This document shows, piece by piece, positions 9,263 through 20,599 of a stretch of 64,000 bases of DNA (the first letter of the stretch is position 1; each line of letters begins with the position of its first letter). Made by a program: the position numbers and the translations under genes. The notes under the pieces are model-generated. The model was not told the origin of the DNA. It did no database searches and worked only from the letters and a program-made list of their open reading frames with translations. The DNA is from Locusta migratoria (Eukaryota > Arthropoda > Insecta > Orthoptera > Acrididae), in the NCBI GenBank assembly GCA_026315105.1, contig CM048744.1, positions 929,193,503 through 929,257,502 on the forward strand, given 5' to 3'.

Positions 9263-10267
9263 ACAAGGGAACCTCCCCATCGAACCCCCCCCCCGTCCCC
9301 CCTCAGATTTAGTTATAAGTTGGCGCAGTGGATAGACCGTGAAAAACTGAAAACAGATCAATCGAGAAAAGTGGAAGAAGTTGTGTGGAACTATGAAAAA
9401 ATAAGCAAAATATTAAAACTGAACGGTTCATGCGAAGCCACGTCAAGCACGTGGCGAGCATAGGAGTATTGTGGCTCTGTGGGTAGTGTGAGGAGCTGTG
9501 GAGCGAGAGGACATTGGTTCAAGCCTTTCGTCAAACAAAAATTTTAATTTTTTCCGCAAAATTATGATCTGTCCGTCCGTTCATTGACGTCTCTGTTCGC
9601 TGTAATCAGTTTAGTGTTTGTGTTTTGCGAGCGCACCGCAAAACATTGAGATTAGCAGAAGAAAGGAAGTGCCTCTCCAATGGGAACCCAAAACATTTGA
9701 TCGCAAGGTGATAGGTCAACCGATTCTTCCACAGGAAAACACGTGTGATGTATTCTCTACGACACTGATGACGGTACCTGCGTCATATGTCAGGAATCTC
9801 TTGTCGACACATCTAACTTGTACACTTGGTGAATGGGTAAAGAGATTCTACCTTGCCCGATTTAGGTTTTCTTGTGAATGTGAAAATCACTCCCAAAAAG
9901 TGATGAAAACATAAGTGTTTGTCACATAAACTGCAACAAATGAATGCAACAGTTTCACAGTCTGAAAAAAAATAAAAATAAATAAATAATAATAATAATA
10001 ATAAAATTTTCCACTGCGAAATACTCGAACCATTGACCTTACGCTCTGCAGTTCCTCACGCTAGCCACAGGACCTTAGTAACCCTGCGCTGATTACCTGC
10101 TATAATGGATTACACAGTTTTTTTTTATATTTTGCTTATTTTTTCATAGTTCCACACAACTTCTTCCTGTTTTCTCGTTTGATCTGTGTTCAGGTTTTCA
10201 AGGCGTATCCATTGCGCCAACTTATAACTAAATCTGAGGGAGGTGTGATGGGCAAGTTCCCTTGTGA
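9263..10267. mobile_element. Foldback element with tRNA-like segment
   Basis: Inverted arms (about 9263-9560 and 9990-10267) start ACAAGGGAACCT and end with its inverse. They share blocks such as CAGATTTAGTTATAAGTTGG and GAAGAAGTTGTGTGGAACTA. The left arm (9470-9525) has box A-like TGGGTAGTGTGAGG and box B-like GGTTCAAGCC, and the right arm has the matching GAACCATTGACC inverse. The middle (9600-9960) has a 98-residue plus ORF without known motifs. From memory this is an abundant grasshopper repeat; its class is unknown to me. It ends in an ATAATAA-rich segment at 9960-10005. Confidence 0.7.
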
Positions 10268-10463
10268 GCAGGGACGCTGCAGAGAGGGCAGCTCACCCCC
10301 TCCCCTAGAAATTGAAAAATGTTAATAAACTGCTGGATGAATTTACAGCAACAACAAAATCCGAGAAGATTATCTTTTAAATAAATTTCTTTAAAGTTTC
10401 CTAAGTTGGGCGTTAAACAATTTTGATACTTTATTCATTGTACCATTATTTCTTAGTTTCCTC

Positions 10464-12025
10464 CACAGTCTAATATATACAGTCGCGACACTACCGCTGG
10501 TTTTTGTTATACTAGGCGACTGCAGCGCTCCTCCCGGACGTAAAGTCACGTTGCTCTATATCATATACGAGACGTGTGTTTGTTGTTTGTTTTGGTGTAC
10601 GAAATGGTTTTTGCGAAGGGAAGCGTGTGTAGTGCAATAAATTGCAGCAAAAACAAGAAGAAGAAGACGTCACATTTATCATTCTTTAGGTTTCCTACAG
10701 AGCCTGAGAGGTATGTGACATTAAGTTTCGGTAATGCTTATTTACAATTATCTTGTGAGCAACAGACACATATTGAAGATTATTTCTTTTTAGGATCAAG
10801 AAATGACTTATAAATAGCAAACGACAAAATCTTTAGTATAAAGTTGCCGCGTATTTACGTGATAATGTGAAGTTCTGCTCGCTACACTTCGATGCAAACC
10901 AGTTCATGAATGATGAACGGAAGAAGCTGGTGTGGAATGCTGTGCCTACATTGTTCGATGTTCCAAACAAACCACCGAAACTGGAAATGAAGAGGAAACT
11001 ACCGCCAAGACGTGATAATATAAAGGCGGAAGAAATTAAACTGTGTCCTGAAACAAGTATTACGACTGTGCTTGCTGCTACATCACAGCTAGAAACATTT
11101 GTGTGTGGGCATTCGAAAGTAATACACTATTGACGCAAATGTATAAGAAATGTATGGAAAAGAAGTGTTCATTGTTACCGTTATCAATGTTTGAAAGGTT
11201 AAATGTTTTCTGTTTTATCTAATGGAAACCACGGTCTAAGACATAAACCTATTTATCTGAAACCACAGAGACGTCTTATTTTACAGACGATTGTCGTCCC
11301 GCCCCCTCCCACTCCTCCTCCATCTACGAACCATAAATGACAGACTGTGATAATGACTTAGGATCATTCATATAATATGACATTTAGACTGTCGTGTAAT
11401 CGACGTAATATTATCTTAAAATAACATATAATTGAAATAACCTCGTAGCAAAATTATATCAGACGAAAGTTTCATAGCCAGTGGGTGTTCTCATAACTAA
11501 AAAGCAGGGAAAGAACATTGTTTCGCACCTTTTAACACCGGGGAGGCTAATTACGTGCTTCTCATGTGCGAAGTACTGTGTTTACTAGCAAAGTAAGGTG
11601 CAATATCTAAAGAATTTCGTCATAAATATGTTGCAGTTAGCGTCAGTTTATTCACGAGTTTTTACTAAATTTACATTTGTTGATATTTAACTGTTCCTTA
11701 GAAATTCTAATATAGGCTTGTCTGCACAAATTACATATTGCACAACTGCAGTTTGTGTCCGATCACGAGTTTTTGCTCAGTTTACGTTTCTTTTACACTC
11801 AGTCATGTGTCAAGATACTTAAATAAAGCTTGGAATGCAAGAATATATACAATATTTAGCAAATCAAACAGAAATGTAATTACAAGCGGGCATTATCAAT
11901 GTGTCGTATACAGCGTTAATGGACAGCCGGCTTTATGACCGCTTGGAGTGCTAGTGTCGCTCCAAGTGTCCGACGGTAACAGCTTTCACAGCATTGAGTG
12001 TCGCGACTGTATTTATTAGACTGTG
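10464..12025 (+). mobile_element. P-element-like DNA transposon, internally deleted
   Basis: Terminal inverted repeats of 29 bp beginning CACAGTCTAATA differ at one position (left AATATATACAG, right AATAAATACAG) and both run to GTCGCGACACT. The element is flanked by the 8 bp direct repeat GTTTCCTC at 10456-10463 and 12026-12033. P-superfamily elements make 8 bp duplications and encode a THAP DNA-binding domain, which is what the 5' part of this element contains. The rest of the transposase (RNase H-like catalytic core) is missing, so this is a non-autonomous internal-deletion derivative. A related terminus is present at 40139-40260. Confidence 0.75.
10604..11133 (+). pseudogene. THAP-domain (P-like transposase N-terminus), two exons
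   Basis: Exon 1 (10604-10710) encodes MVFAKGSVCSAINC, with the first two zinc-binding cysteines (residues 9 and 14), and then SFFRFPTEPER. It ends at a GTATGT donor. An 83 bp intron ends TTTCTTTTTAG at 10793. Exon 2 from 10794 restores the frame and supplies FCSLHF (third Cys and His of the C2CH set), then AVPTLFDVP, the AVPTIF box that closes THAP domains. Two in-frame stops lie in exon 2: a TGA at 10804-10806, where a conserved Trp is expected, and a TAG about 30 nt later. After the domain comes a basic linker and a stop at 11131-11133. There is no catalytic domain. Role in the ancestor: binding of transposon ends. Confidence 0.75.
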
Positions 12026-12282
12026 GTTTCCTCATTTTCCCTCTCATCATGTTCTCCACCCCTCCCCCACCACCCACCCGTCGAGCATGTTGGCTGGTGA
12101 TGTCCTTGCTACCAAGGCCTAATTACTTTCATGCCAAGAGCAGCCGCCGCTGTTATCCGTGTCAGATGCTACAAGGTAGTTGGTCAATAATATTTTGGCT
12201 GATCAGTGTAAGTAGAAAGATGAATTATTTTTCGCCTCCTAAAAAGGCTAGACACAGTAACAACAGCTAAATATCTACGTGT
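12026..12282. other. Unassigned flank of the P-like element
   Basis: A C-rich run at 12057-12078 and ordinary sequence follow the target duplication. Nothing recognised. Confidence 0.35.
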
Positions 12283-12740
12283 ATCCATATGGAGTCACGT
12301 GAAGTTGAATTTACTCTGCAAATCACATTTAGATGTCTGGTAGGGGGTTTATCGAACTGCATTCATAATATTTCTCTACCGTTCCATTCTCTAATAGCGC
12401 GCGGGAAGAAGGAACACCAAAGTCTTGCCGTTTTCTTTATGATTTCTCATACTTTATTATGATGATCATGTCTCCCTATGTAAGTGGTTGCTAACGAAAT
12501 AAGTTCGCAATCGGAGGAGAAATTTCACAAATAGATCCCGCCGCAACGATAACGCCTTTCTTTGAATGATTTAAGCCCCAACTCTTGCATCATTTTCGTG
12601 ACACCTCACCCTATGTCACGATAATATAAAACGAGCTGCATTTCTCTGAACTAATTCTATTTCTTCCATCAGCGCCACGTGATGAAGATCCCACACTGCA
12701 CACAATACTCCAAAATAGACGTGTTGAACACTTTAAATGA
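12283..12740 (-). mobile_element. LINE family L1, 3' end fragment
   Basis: On the minus strand this resembles the 3' part of the non-LTR elements seen at 12890-14190: it ends in the AAATGTGATTTGCAGAGTA block and a degenerate TGTAGA-type tail near 12283. The coding part corresponds to the region after the reverse transcriptase and is fully broken. Confidence 0.55.
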
Positions 12741-12889
12741 TTTTTCTTTATGGAGAACAGTCCAGTCTGTAACTCTAAACAAAATGTGTTGAAACTTTTA
12801 AACCATAACAACAACGTCAAATCTATTTACAGCAATGAACTTGTCAGAAAATGCGTATATGTTTGATATATCATAAGACCCCTTTTCCA

Positions 12890-14190
12890 TTAAAAGGACT
12901 TGTATGAGGGTTCGTCGGTATGGTTACTACTGTTTGGCGTATTTAATTAATAATAATAATATTATTATTAAGAATTATCTCGAACATAATGATCAATTGA
13001 ACCAAGGTCAACACGGATTTAGAAAATATCGTTCATGCGAAACGCAACTAGGTCTTTACTCACACGAAGTGATGAGTGCTATCGACAAGGGTTCGCAAAT
13101 AGATTCCGTATTTCTTGATTTCCAGAAGGCTTTTGACATCCTACCTCACAAACGACTTTTAATCAAATTGCGTAGTAATGGTATATCGCCCCAGATTTGC
13201 GACTGGATAGGTGATTTCCTGTCAGAGAGGACACAGGTCGTAGTAATCGATGGTAAGGCATCGACTAAAACAGAGGTGATATCGGGCGTTCCACAGGGTA
13301 GTGTTATTGGTCCACTGCTGTTCCTTATTTACATAAACGATTTTGGGGAAAATATAAGTAGCTCTCTTAGGTTGTTTGCAGATGACGTCGTCATTTACCG
13401 TCTAGTAAAATCATCTGAAGATCAAAACCAACTGCAGAACGATCTGAATAAGATATCACTATGGTGTAAAAATTGGCAATTGACTCTAAATAATGAGAAG
13501 TGTGATGTGGTCCACATGAGTACGAAAAGAAATCCGTTAAACTTTGTTTACAACATAAATCAATCGAAAGTGAAGGCTATAAACTCCACAAAATACCTAG
13601 GAATTACTATTTCTTCAGACTTATGCTGAAAAGAACACGTAGATAATGTCGTAGGAAAGGCGAACCAGAGACCGCGTTTTATTGGTAGAAACCTTAAAAG
13701 ATGCTAGAGAACTACTAAAGAAACAGCATACACTACGCATGTCCGTCCTTTCTTGGAATATTGCTGCCCAGTGTGGGATTCCTATCACCTGGGTTTGACG
13801 GAAGACAAGGAAAGAGTCCAAAGAAGGACAGCTCGTTTCTTATTGTCACGATACAGGGGGGAGAGCGTTACGGAAATAATACAGGATCTGGGATGGGAAT
13901 CATTACAACAACGGCGCTTATCGCTGCGGCGTGGGCTACTTGCGAAACTCCAATCGCCAACGTTCTCCTCCGAATACGAAAATATATTATTGACTGCCAC
14001 TTACATAGGTAGAAATGATCATCAGAATAAAATACGAGGAATCAGAGCTCGAACGGGGAGGTTCGGGTGTTCTTTCTTCCCGCGCGCTATTAGAAAATGG
14101 AATGGGAGATAAATAGTATAAAGGTGGTTCGATGAACCCTCTGTCAGGCATTTAAATGTGATTTGCAGAGTATCCGATGTAGATGTATAT
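12890..14190 (+). mobile_element. LINE family L1 (Jockey/CR1-like), 5'-truncated
   Basis: A non-LTR retrotransposon truncated within ORF2. The coding part is described separately. After the stop it has a short 3' UTR with CATTTAAATGTGATTTGCAG and a TGTAGATGTATATG tail, a pattern repeated at 14939, 45272, 55110 and 60256. Clade assignment is from motif style only. Confidence 0.8.
12904..14112 (+). pseudogene. Reverse transcriptase ORF2 fragment of LINE L1
   Basis: The frame 12904-13629 carries the palm of a non-LTR reverse transcriptase: GFRKYRSCETQL, then VFLDFQKAFD (first catalytic Asp), GVPQGSVIGPLLFLIYINDF, LRLFADDVVIY (catalytic Asp pair) and KYLGITISSDL. A TGA at 13627-13629 replaces the expected Trp before KEHVDNVV. 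The reading then continues, with further lesions, through RPFLEYCCPVWDSY to the natural C-terminus RAIRKWNGR at 14112. Endonuclease and N-terminal regions are absent. The first residues (Asn-rich, from an AAT run) are not native. It is an inactive copy, but the palm block is well preserved, so the insertion is not among the oldest here. Confidence 0.85.
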
Positions 14191-14770
14191 GTAAGGTCAG
14201 CCAGACGCCTTTTCTGCTGTGACTCCGGTACTCAGATAGGTGTGTCACGACCAACTGCTCGTGAAGCTGTACAGAGACTCAATAGTAATGCATCGAGTGA
14301 CTGACTCAAATACTGTTGCTCATAGACATATTGCAACAGGATCTTATAATGTGTGAAGCATGGCTGCATTTATCGGGGTATGTAAATTCACAGATTAGTA
14401 GGCGATCCGGTTCGGAAAATCTGCTTCCAAGTCGGTATTCCGCAAATCACACTTAAATCTCTATCACAGGAAGTGGAGTAGCCAGGTTACGTGGAACACC
14501 CAAATGATAAAAAGTCAGTTCTTTCATTTTACACTGCACTCCACTGTTTCCCGAGTCCTTGGGCGGCGTGGGAAGCGTTATGGTTGCTTCTGCCTGCCTC
14601 CTCCGTGGATTGTTGGAGCCTTGGTTATCAGAAACAGTTTCTATGTTCTGAGGGAGCATCCTTGCTGCCAGTTAGGATGCAGCCGTGGTATCTTCTTGAC
14701 GTTCAGTCCTCCGTGCCAATTCAGCTGCTGTCGATCAGTGCCGGTAACATTGGCATACAGCAGATATTTC
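14191..14770. other. Unassigned sequence
   Basis: Both strands contain ~100-residue ORFs around 14491-14820, in more than one frame, with no recognisable motif. No repeat assigned. Confidence 0.3.
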
Positions 14771-14774
14771 CAGA

Positions 14775-15040
14775 TAATTCGGGAGGCAGTTCAAACCCAC
14801 CTCCAGCCATACTGATTTAGATTATCCGTGATTTCCCTAAATCACTCCACGCAGATTGCAGGATAGTTCCTGTCAAAGAGCACGTTCAATTTCCTTCCCC
14901 ATCCTTTCCCAAACAGTCCTTGCGTGAGTTTCATCTCTGCCAGGCACTTAAATGTGATTTGCAGAGTATCCCATGTAGATGTACATCTCTAATAACCACG
15001 CTGTCAACGGGTTGTTCAAATCTAACATTCTTTCCTTCCT
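14775..15040 (+). mobile_element. tRNA-derived SINE, family S3, 5'-truncated
   Basis: It starts at the box B region (GGCAGTTCAAACCCACC) and continues with the S3 body: CCGTGATTTCCCTAAATCAC, a CCTTCCCCATCCTT block, TCTCTAATAACCACGCTGTC. It is interrupted by a 48 bp LINE tail (14939-14987). The full-length reference is at 29373-29610. Confidence 0.75.
14939..14987 (+). mobile_element. LINE L1 tail, extreme 5' truncation
   Basis: Only CAGGCACTTAAATGTGATTT, the GCAGAGTATCCC block and GATGTAGATGT-like repeats are present. The flanking duplication CATCTCT on both sides shows that this is a genuine, severely truncated target-primed insertion into the SINE. Confidence 0.8.
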
Positions 15041-15420
15041 TTCTGAATAATCTTTTGTATATGGGTACCGCGTCATTATTTTTGTTCGTCTTTCAAGCAT
15101 ATTTTTGTCACTACCGTGCCTGTAAGACATAGGGTCAGTGACTAGAAAAGAAGTGTGTCATGCCTCGTGAGGGATTCAGGTGTTTCATTCTCAGTATCCG
15201 TTTCATATTTGGCAGAAAACTATAACTTTTCCACTTTTCTCCCTGTCCGAGCATTTTACCATTTGGTAAATATGCATCTTTAGCCAAATTTTTAAGAAAC
15301 TATTTTGTAGAGTATCAACTTTAGCTATAGAATTATAGCTTGACGTCAACAGAATCATCTTCTATCTTGAAAGATATTCTTAGCTAACGGCGAGAAAAAT
15401 TTCGATGTGATGCTTTTAAA
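15041..15420. other. Unassigned AT-rich sequence
   Basis: No repeat family or gene was recognised. Confidence 0.35.
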
Positions 15421-15591
15421 TGTCAAAATATTTGTAAACCCATTCGAACAAACTGTTTTGGTCATCTACTTTAATTTACGCTATGGACAACACACACACC
15501 CATGCCCCAGGGAGGACTCGAACCTCCGGCGTGAGCGACCGTCCAGTCCGTAGGCCTTAGAACAAGCGGCAACTCCCACGCGGCTGAATGT
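15421..15591 (-). mobile_element. tRNA-derived SINE, family S2
   Basis: It carries the S2 body ACAACACACACACCCATGCC and an intact box B (GGACTCGAACCTCC on this strand); the tail is diverged. Confidence 0.75.
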
Positions 15592-15658
15592 TTTCGTCCG
15601 AGAAAAAAATTTCAGTACATACACTGAACAAGTGAATACATAATATTCGATTTTATTT

Positions 15659-15843
15659 TGTTTCAAATGTTTGTATAGTTTATGGGACTTAACTATGGGG
15701 TCATCAGTCCCTAAACTTAAAAACTACTTACGAACTAGGACGGCACAAATATCCATGCCCGAGGGGGGATTCGAACCCCCGACCGTAGTGGCCGTGCAGA
15801 CCGTGACTGGAGCGCCTCAGTCTCCTCGGCCACCGCGGCCGGC
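15659..15843 (-). mobile_element. tRNA-derived SINE, family S1, full length
   Basis: Intact box A and box B on the minus strand. The target duplication TCGATTTTATT at 15648-15658 and 15844-15854 is perfect, which indicates a fairly young insertion. Confidence 0.9.
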
Positions 15844-16383
15844 TCGATTTTATTAACACAACATTTATCTTTCGTATAATGCATACATTTGTATTTTGTT
15901 TTGTATGTGTACGTATCTTCGCAAGTAAACGGAAAGATCGTAAATAGCAAATTTGTTACACAGACGCACACACACACAAAACTGTGGGAAAATAATGGAT
16001 CATCGACGTTAGGCAGCATAATATCCTGATTGCAATCCACCTAATCTAGCGATTCTCGTACAAGTGAAACTTCAGACACGAAAGCACTCTCGTATTAACA
16101 GACGGAAGGACGACCTGGAAGCTGCGGTCTGCTCTGTGGTCAGATAGTGTTTCTTGGACAATGCCGGTGTAATGCCCTCTGTAGTACTAGCGAGAGAAAG
16201 GGATATGTGTATGTGCCGTTGATTTTGTTGGTGATCCGTTAAATTTCGGGCTTTCAACCACTGACACGGTATTTCTTTCTCTGATATTCTGGCCATTTAT
16301 CTTTTTTGTAAGCCATATTTTGATGATATTGACTATTTGAGTACGATTTACCTCCCAACATATGTCATGAGCTGATTCAAAAA

Positions 16384-16586
16384 TCAAATGTTTGTAAATC
16401 TAAGGGACTTAACTACCGTGGTCATTAGTCCCTAAGTTTACAAACTACTCACACTAACTTAAAGTAACTTATGCTAAGGACAACACAAACACCCATGCCC
16501 GACGGAGGACTCGAGCCCCCGACGGCGAACGGCCGTGCACACCGCAGCTGGGCGCCTTAGTGCGCATGGCTATTCTGCTGCGGATA
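16384..16586 (-). mobile_element. tRNA-derived SINE, family S2
   Basis: Box B and body are clear. The empty site is preserved in the second copy of the duplication near 22365 (TGTCATGAGTTGAAATGATA), and the flanks here duplicate that target around TCATGAG. Confidence 0.85.
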
Positions 16587-16943
16587 TCATGAGTTGAAAT
16601 GATATTATTTCATAGTGGGTTTGGTTATTTAGACCTTTGTAAAAATTGCTTGGCACCACACACGGTTAGATCTTCGAATCGCCATCGAATAACAGACCTC
16701 TTGTCTAGGACGCAATACGAATTTCAGAAATGTTGTTATATTTACGAGAAAATGTCAAATCGAACATTGGTTCCGAATATATACGAAGGTTAAATTTCGG
16801 TAGGTATGCTGGTTTTAAGGTGTAAGGTAAGTGTCGTACATATCACCTTCTGTAGAGTCGTGTCTTGTAGTTAAACACTCCTTATCTATGCGGTTTGTGA
16901 ATCGTCACGGCTTTTGGCTTTCATTGTGGTATAAAATCTCAGC

Positions 16944-17147
16944 GCCGGCCGCGTTGGCCGAGGGGACTAAGGCGCTCCAGTCACGGTCTGCACGGCCACT
17001 ACGGTCGGGGGTTCGAATCTCCCCTCGGGCATGGATATTTGTGCCGTCCTAGTTCGTAAGTAGTTCATAAGTAGTTTGTAAGTTTGGGGACTGATGACCC
17101 AGTAGTTAAGTCCCATAGACTATACAAACATTTGAACAAACATTTTG
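16944..17147 (+). mobile_element. tRNA-derived SINE, family S1, full length
   Basis: Head, body and tail are complete on the plus strand, with box B GGTTCGAATCTCC. A perfect 11 bp duplication AAAATCTCAGC occupies 16933-16943 and 17148-17158. Confidence 0.92.
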
Positions 17148-17419
17148 AAAATCTCAGCAGTTTCTAAACAAAGTCCATTTTTCATATATTTCTTCCAAGC
17201 TGTGTATTATTCGTATCCGAGGCATAGATGCAGTTGCCTATTGTGGTGTTTGACTGTTTGGGATTTTCGTAACTGAAAAACGATAACAGTTCTTGAATGC
17301 GCAGTTTATTAAATTCTGCAAATGCAGGTATTTTAAGTATATATTAAATATATTAGATTTATATCAATTAAAACTACAAGTTTGTTGCAAGAAATCATGG
17401 TTCGTTTTATTTCCAGTAC

Positions 17420-17716
17420 GTATTTCCGGCACTCCAGACTACAAATCCAAAGGTCGCGGGCTCGATCCCCGCCAGGTCCTAGGATTTTTATCTGTCGCTT
17501 TCCACTTCTTTCACCTCTGGCAGTATTGCTCATGTGAAAAATACCGAGTAGCACCGTGGTTCGTAACCCACGTTAAACTGTAGGTCCCCCTATAACTGGC
17601 TAGGTAAATCAGTACGAAGGTCGGAGGAAGGCAACGGCATACCACCTCCAAACAGGACCATGCCTAGTAAAGCACTGTGGTGTTCAAACCAATCTTCGGA
17701 TTGTTGACTGCTTTAC
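17420..17716 (+). mobile_element. tRNA-related SINE, family S4
   Basis: Box B-like GGGCTCGATCCCCGCC is followed by a body with GATTTTTATCTGTCGC, CCACGTTAAACTGTAGG, AGGCAACGGCATACCACC and a tail CGGATTGTTGACTGCTTTAC. A second copy, 5'-truncated, lies at 51322-51573. The body is unrelated to S1-S3. Confidence 0.7.
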
Positions 17717-18279
17717 CTTACGTACTTCCGAAACCTGCAACATCTGAGGTGTACGATCTGAGAGGAACCTGGAGTAACCGTCTAAATTGGTCACATGCTC
17801 CTTTTTCTGTTGTGTTCACATCACATATGACATCAAATACACTTTGTAGATACTGAAGGAAGACATCGCATTTGGTTGATTCAGTGTTTACAGAGTGTAT
17901 TTGGTGTTGAGTGTTATGCAGTCACGAGCGAAAAGTACGAGTGCTGTGGCAATGGATAAAAACCAACTCCTTACCACAAAGTCGTACAAGCATAACATAC
18001 ATGTTTCTTTTAGATTTTAAAACTCTGTCTTCTGCGAAACATCGTGTTTTTCTTTTTTCTATATACCGAGACATATTTTGAGATCTATGCATAACCTTAT
18101 TTCTATGAAATACTTTTCAAAGTTCGTTGTTATTTTCCTGATTCAAGCTTAGAAATTCTATAAAATGAACATTTTTATTTTGTTTTGATTTCTCACCTGA
18201 AATTTCATGAATTGTGAAAGTGAAACTGCATAGGTTAGAAGAATTTACTTTGGAAGATATTAATTTTAAAAACACTTCA
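17717..18279. other. Unassigned sequence inside duplication copy 1
   Basis: Unique-looking AT-rich sequence between SINE S4 and the last shared block. No gene seen. Confidence 0.35.
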
Positions 18280-18754
18280 CGGAGAATAGTTGTGGTTCAA
18301 ACCCTGTTTGTACGTTTTCTTTCCTGTAATGCTTCATTGGTGTGTTTATTGACTGACTATAATCACCAAACACTACATCATACCTTTCACACTTCACCGT
18401 CACATGGTAACGCAAGACGAGTCAAGATATATTAAATTAGTCACTGCTAAATTGTTTGCCGTTGTGTTTTCTTCTAATGACACACTAATGTTAAATGGTT
18501 GATTCTAGTCAAGAGACAACGCTATTTTTGCATAAACGAAACTGTTTTACTATGTTTTCTTTCAGCAATTACCTTTGTACAATTTATAAATTCTACAATC
18601 TTCTTGTTCTTGATCTTCTTCTTTGTCTTTTGTCGTATCTCTAAGAGGTCGGAATTGTTATATGGGTTCTGGTCACGTTAGTGGCAGTTGATGGCTAGAT
18701 GCCTTTTCTGACACCACCTTTCCAACCGAAACGGATTCTCTATACCTCATCTGT

Positions 18755-18959
18755 CTGCAAGTCAAATGTTCAAATATTTGTAAAGCTATGGAAGCAAACT
18801 GCAGTGGTTATCGCCCCTAGCTTATAAACTACTTAAACTAACTTATGCTTAGGTCAACAAACACACATCCATGGCCGAGGAAGGACTCAGACCTCCAACA
18901 GGGTTCAGACGCGCACTCTGCAGCAAGGCGCCTTAGAGCGCACGGCCACTCCTGTGCGG
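18755..18959 (-). mobile_element. tRNA-derived SINE, family S2
   Basis: Flanked by the duplication CTCATCTGT (18746-18754, 18960-18968). Body and head are diverged; box B on this strand reads GGACTCAGACCTCC, one change from consensus. Confidence 0.8.
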
Positions 18960-19194
18960 CTCATCTGTTGCGTTAGAGTGTCACTGCCATCTTTAAGTTA
19001 GTGTAAAAATCCAATAAAGGCAACAGTTCTTTTCTGTTCTCCGGCGATCAAGAATCCATAGTCATTAGTCCACTACATGCAGTATAAAATTTGCAAGAGT
19101 TTTCTAAAATATGACGATAAGCAGATAGAAGAAGTTGACTTTCATAACTAACTAGAGGACCCGTCCGAATACGTCGCACCGTTAGTGGAATGAC

Positions 19195-20035
19195 AAAAAA
19201 GTTGGGGAAAATGGAAGTAGAGTTGAATATTTAAGCATAGCTTTCATTCAGAATCAATAAATGCAAGTGTTTAAAATCGCAAATGAAAGAGCTTGATCCG
19301 CTGAGTGTTGTTAGGTCAAAAAGAACTGCGTACTTTAATTAGAACCGAAGATATCGTAAAACAAACCGATTAAAGTATTCACTGCAAGGACAGAAGGACA
19401 CCACGTTTGAATAAAAATAAAGGATGGCGAGACTTAAGTTAATTATGATGCTTGATGACAAATGTGCGAATGAATACCTTTCGTTTAAAACAAAAATGAA
19501 GGAAATCGGTGGGATAGAACGGCCTGACCGACTGACTTTATTAGGGGAAAATGGAAGTAAAGTTGAATGTTCACGCCTAGCTTTCTTCAGAATCAATCAA
19601 TGGAAGTGTTTAAAAGTGCAAATGTAAGAACGTAATCCGTAGAGTGTTGTTAGGTCAAAAAGAACTGCATACCTTAATTAGAACGGAAGATATCGTTAAA
19701 AAACGATTAAAATATTCAATGCAAGGAAAGAAGGATACCGCGTTTGAATAAAAATGAAGGATGGAGAGCCTTAAGTTAGTTCTGACACTTGGTGACAAAT
19801 CTGCGAATGAATACCTTTCGTTTAAAACAAAAATGAAGGAAATCGGTCGGATAGAACGGTCTGACCGACTGACTTTCGTTTAAAACAAGGACATCGCGTT
19901 CGAGTATAGAAAAGGGGAAGGCGAGAGTAATGTAAATTCTGATACTTGATGACAAATCTGTGGATGAATACCCTTCGTTTAAAACAAAAAGACGGAAATC
20001 GGCCGGGTAGTTTGGTCTGGCCGACTGACTTTAGT
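19195..20035 (+). repeat. Tandem repeat, ~340 bp unit, about 2.5 copies
   Basis: Units start near 19205 and 19545 with GGGGAAAATGGAAGTA and carry AGGTCAAAAAGAACTGC, GATGACAAAT and CCTTTCGTTTAAAACAAAAA at the same spacing. A shortened third copy (about 19880-20035) lacks the first half. Each unit ends CGACTGACTTT. This is a small satellite-like array with no gene. Confidence 0.75.
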
Positions 20036-20599
20036 TTTCGTAAATTCTTTATATAAGAAACATTAGGAGAAGCATGTCACAAAACTGCTGATAGCGCCGA
20101 AATAAATCTTTATTTGCAATGAGAATGTGGGTGATATACAAATACAACAGTTAGTAAACTAAGCTTACTTTCATTCCGTTACGTCATATTGGATTATTTT
20201 TTGGAGTAACTAATCAAGCCAAGCTACAGTTTTCTGAGTCAAAAACGAATAGTTAGAATTATTTGTAATGTGAACTCAAAAACCTATGGAAGATGTCTAT
20301 ATAGGGAGCTAATAATACTACGTGGGTGTCACAAAATTAAAAGAACGGACTGAAATTTTGCAAGGTTACTTTTATTCTGCCACAAAACAGTACAACAGAT
20401 GGTAGTAACGTAGAAACAATGTAAAGAATATACACCGGTAACATCTGCATCGTGCATAGCGGTAGACAGCAATGTTTCCTTCGTTTTCTTCAACTTGTAC
20501 ACACATTGGTTAATGAGCTCAGTATGGAGTGTGACTATATCTAGCAGTAATACAGGCCTCATAACGATGGGACATGCTGCATCTCATCAATCTCATGTT

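Larger units (their letters stand above)
16060..18440 (+). repeat. Local duplication, copy 1
   Basis: Blocks 16060-16383, 16587-16943, 17148-17390 and 18280-18430 match 22069-22915 and 22985-23120 in order. Shared anchors include GGTCTGCTCTGTGGTCAGAT, GTTTCTTGGAC and TTCACCGTCACATGGTAAC. This copy has gained SINEs S2 (16384), S1 (16944) and S4 (17420) that the other copy lacks, so the insertions postdate the duplication. Confidence 0.7.

Noticed and set aside
14491..14820. 109- and 103-codon plus ORFs
   Set aside because: Two frames open over the same stretch, no motif, and the end runs into a SINE.
15659..15843. S1 SINE heads as tRNA genes
   Set aside because: Box A and box B are present, but the sequence between and the conserved body and tail mark them as SINEs in many copies.
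19195..20035. CRISPR-like array
   Set aside because: Units are about 340 bp and contiguous; no short repeats with unique spacers anywhere in the window.
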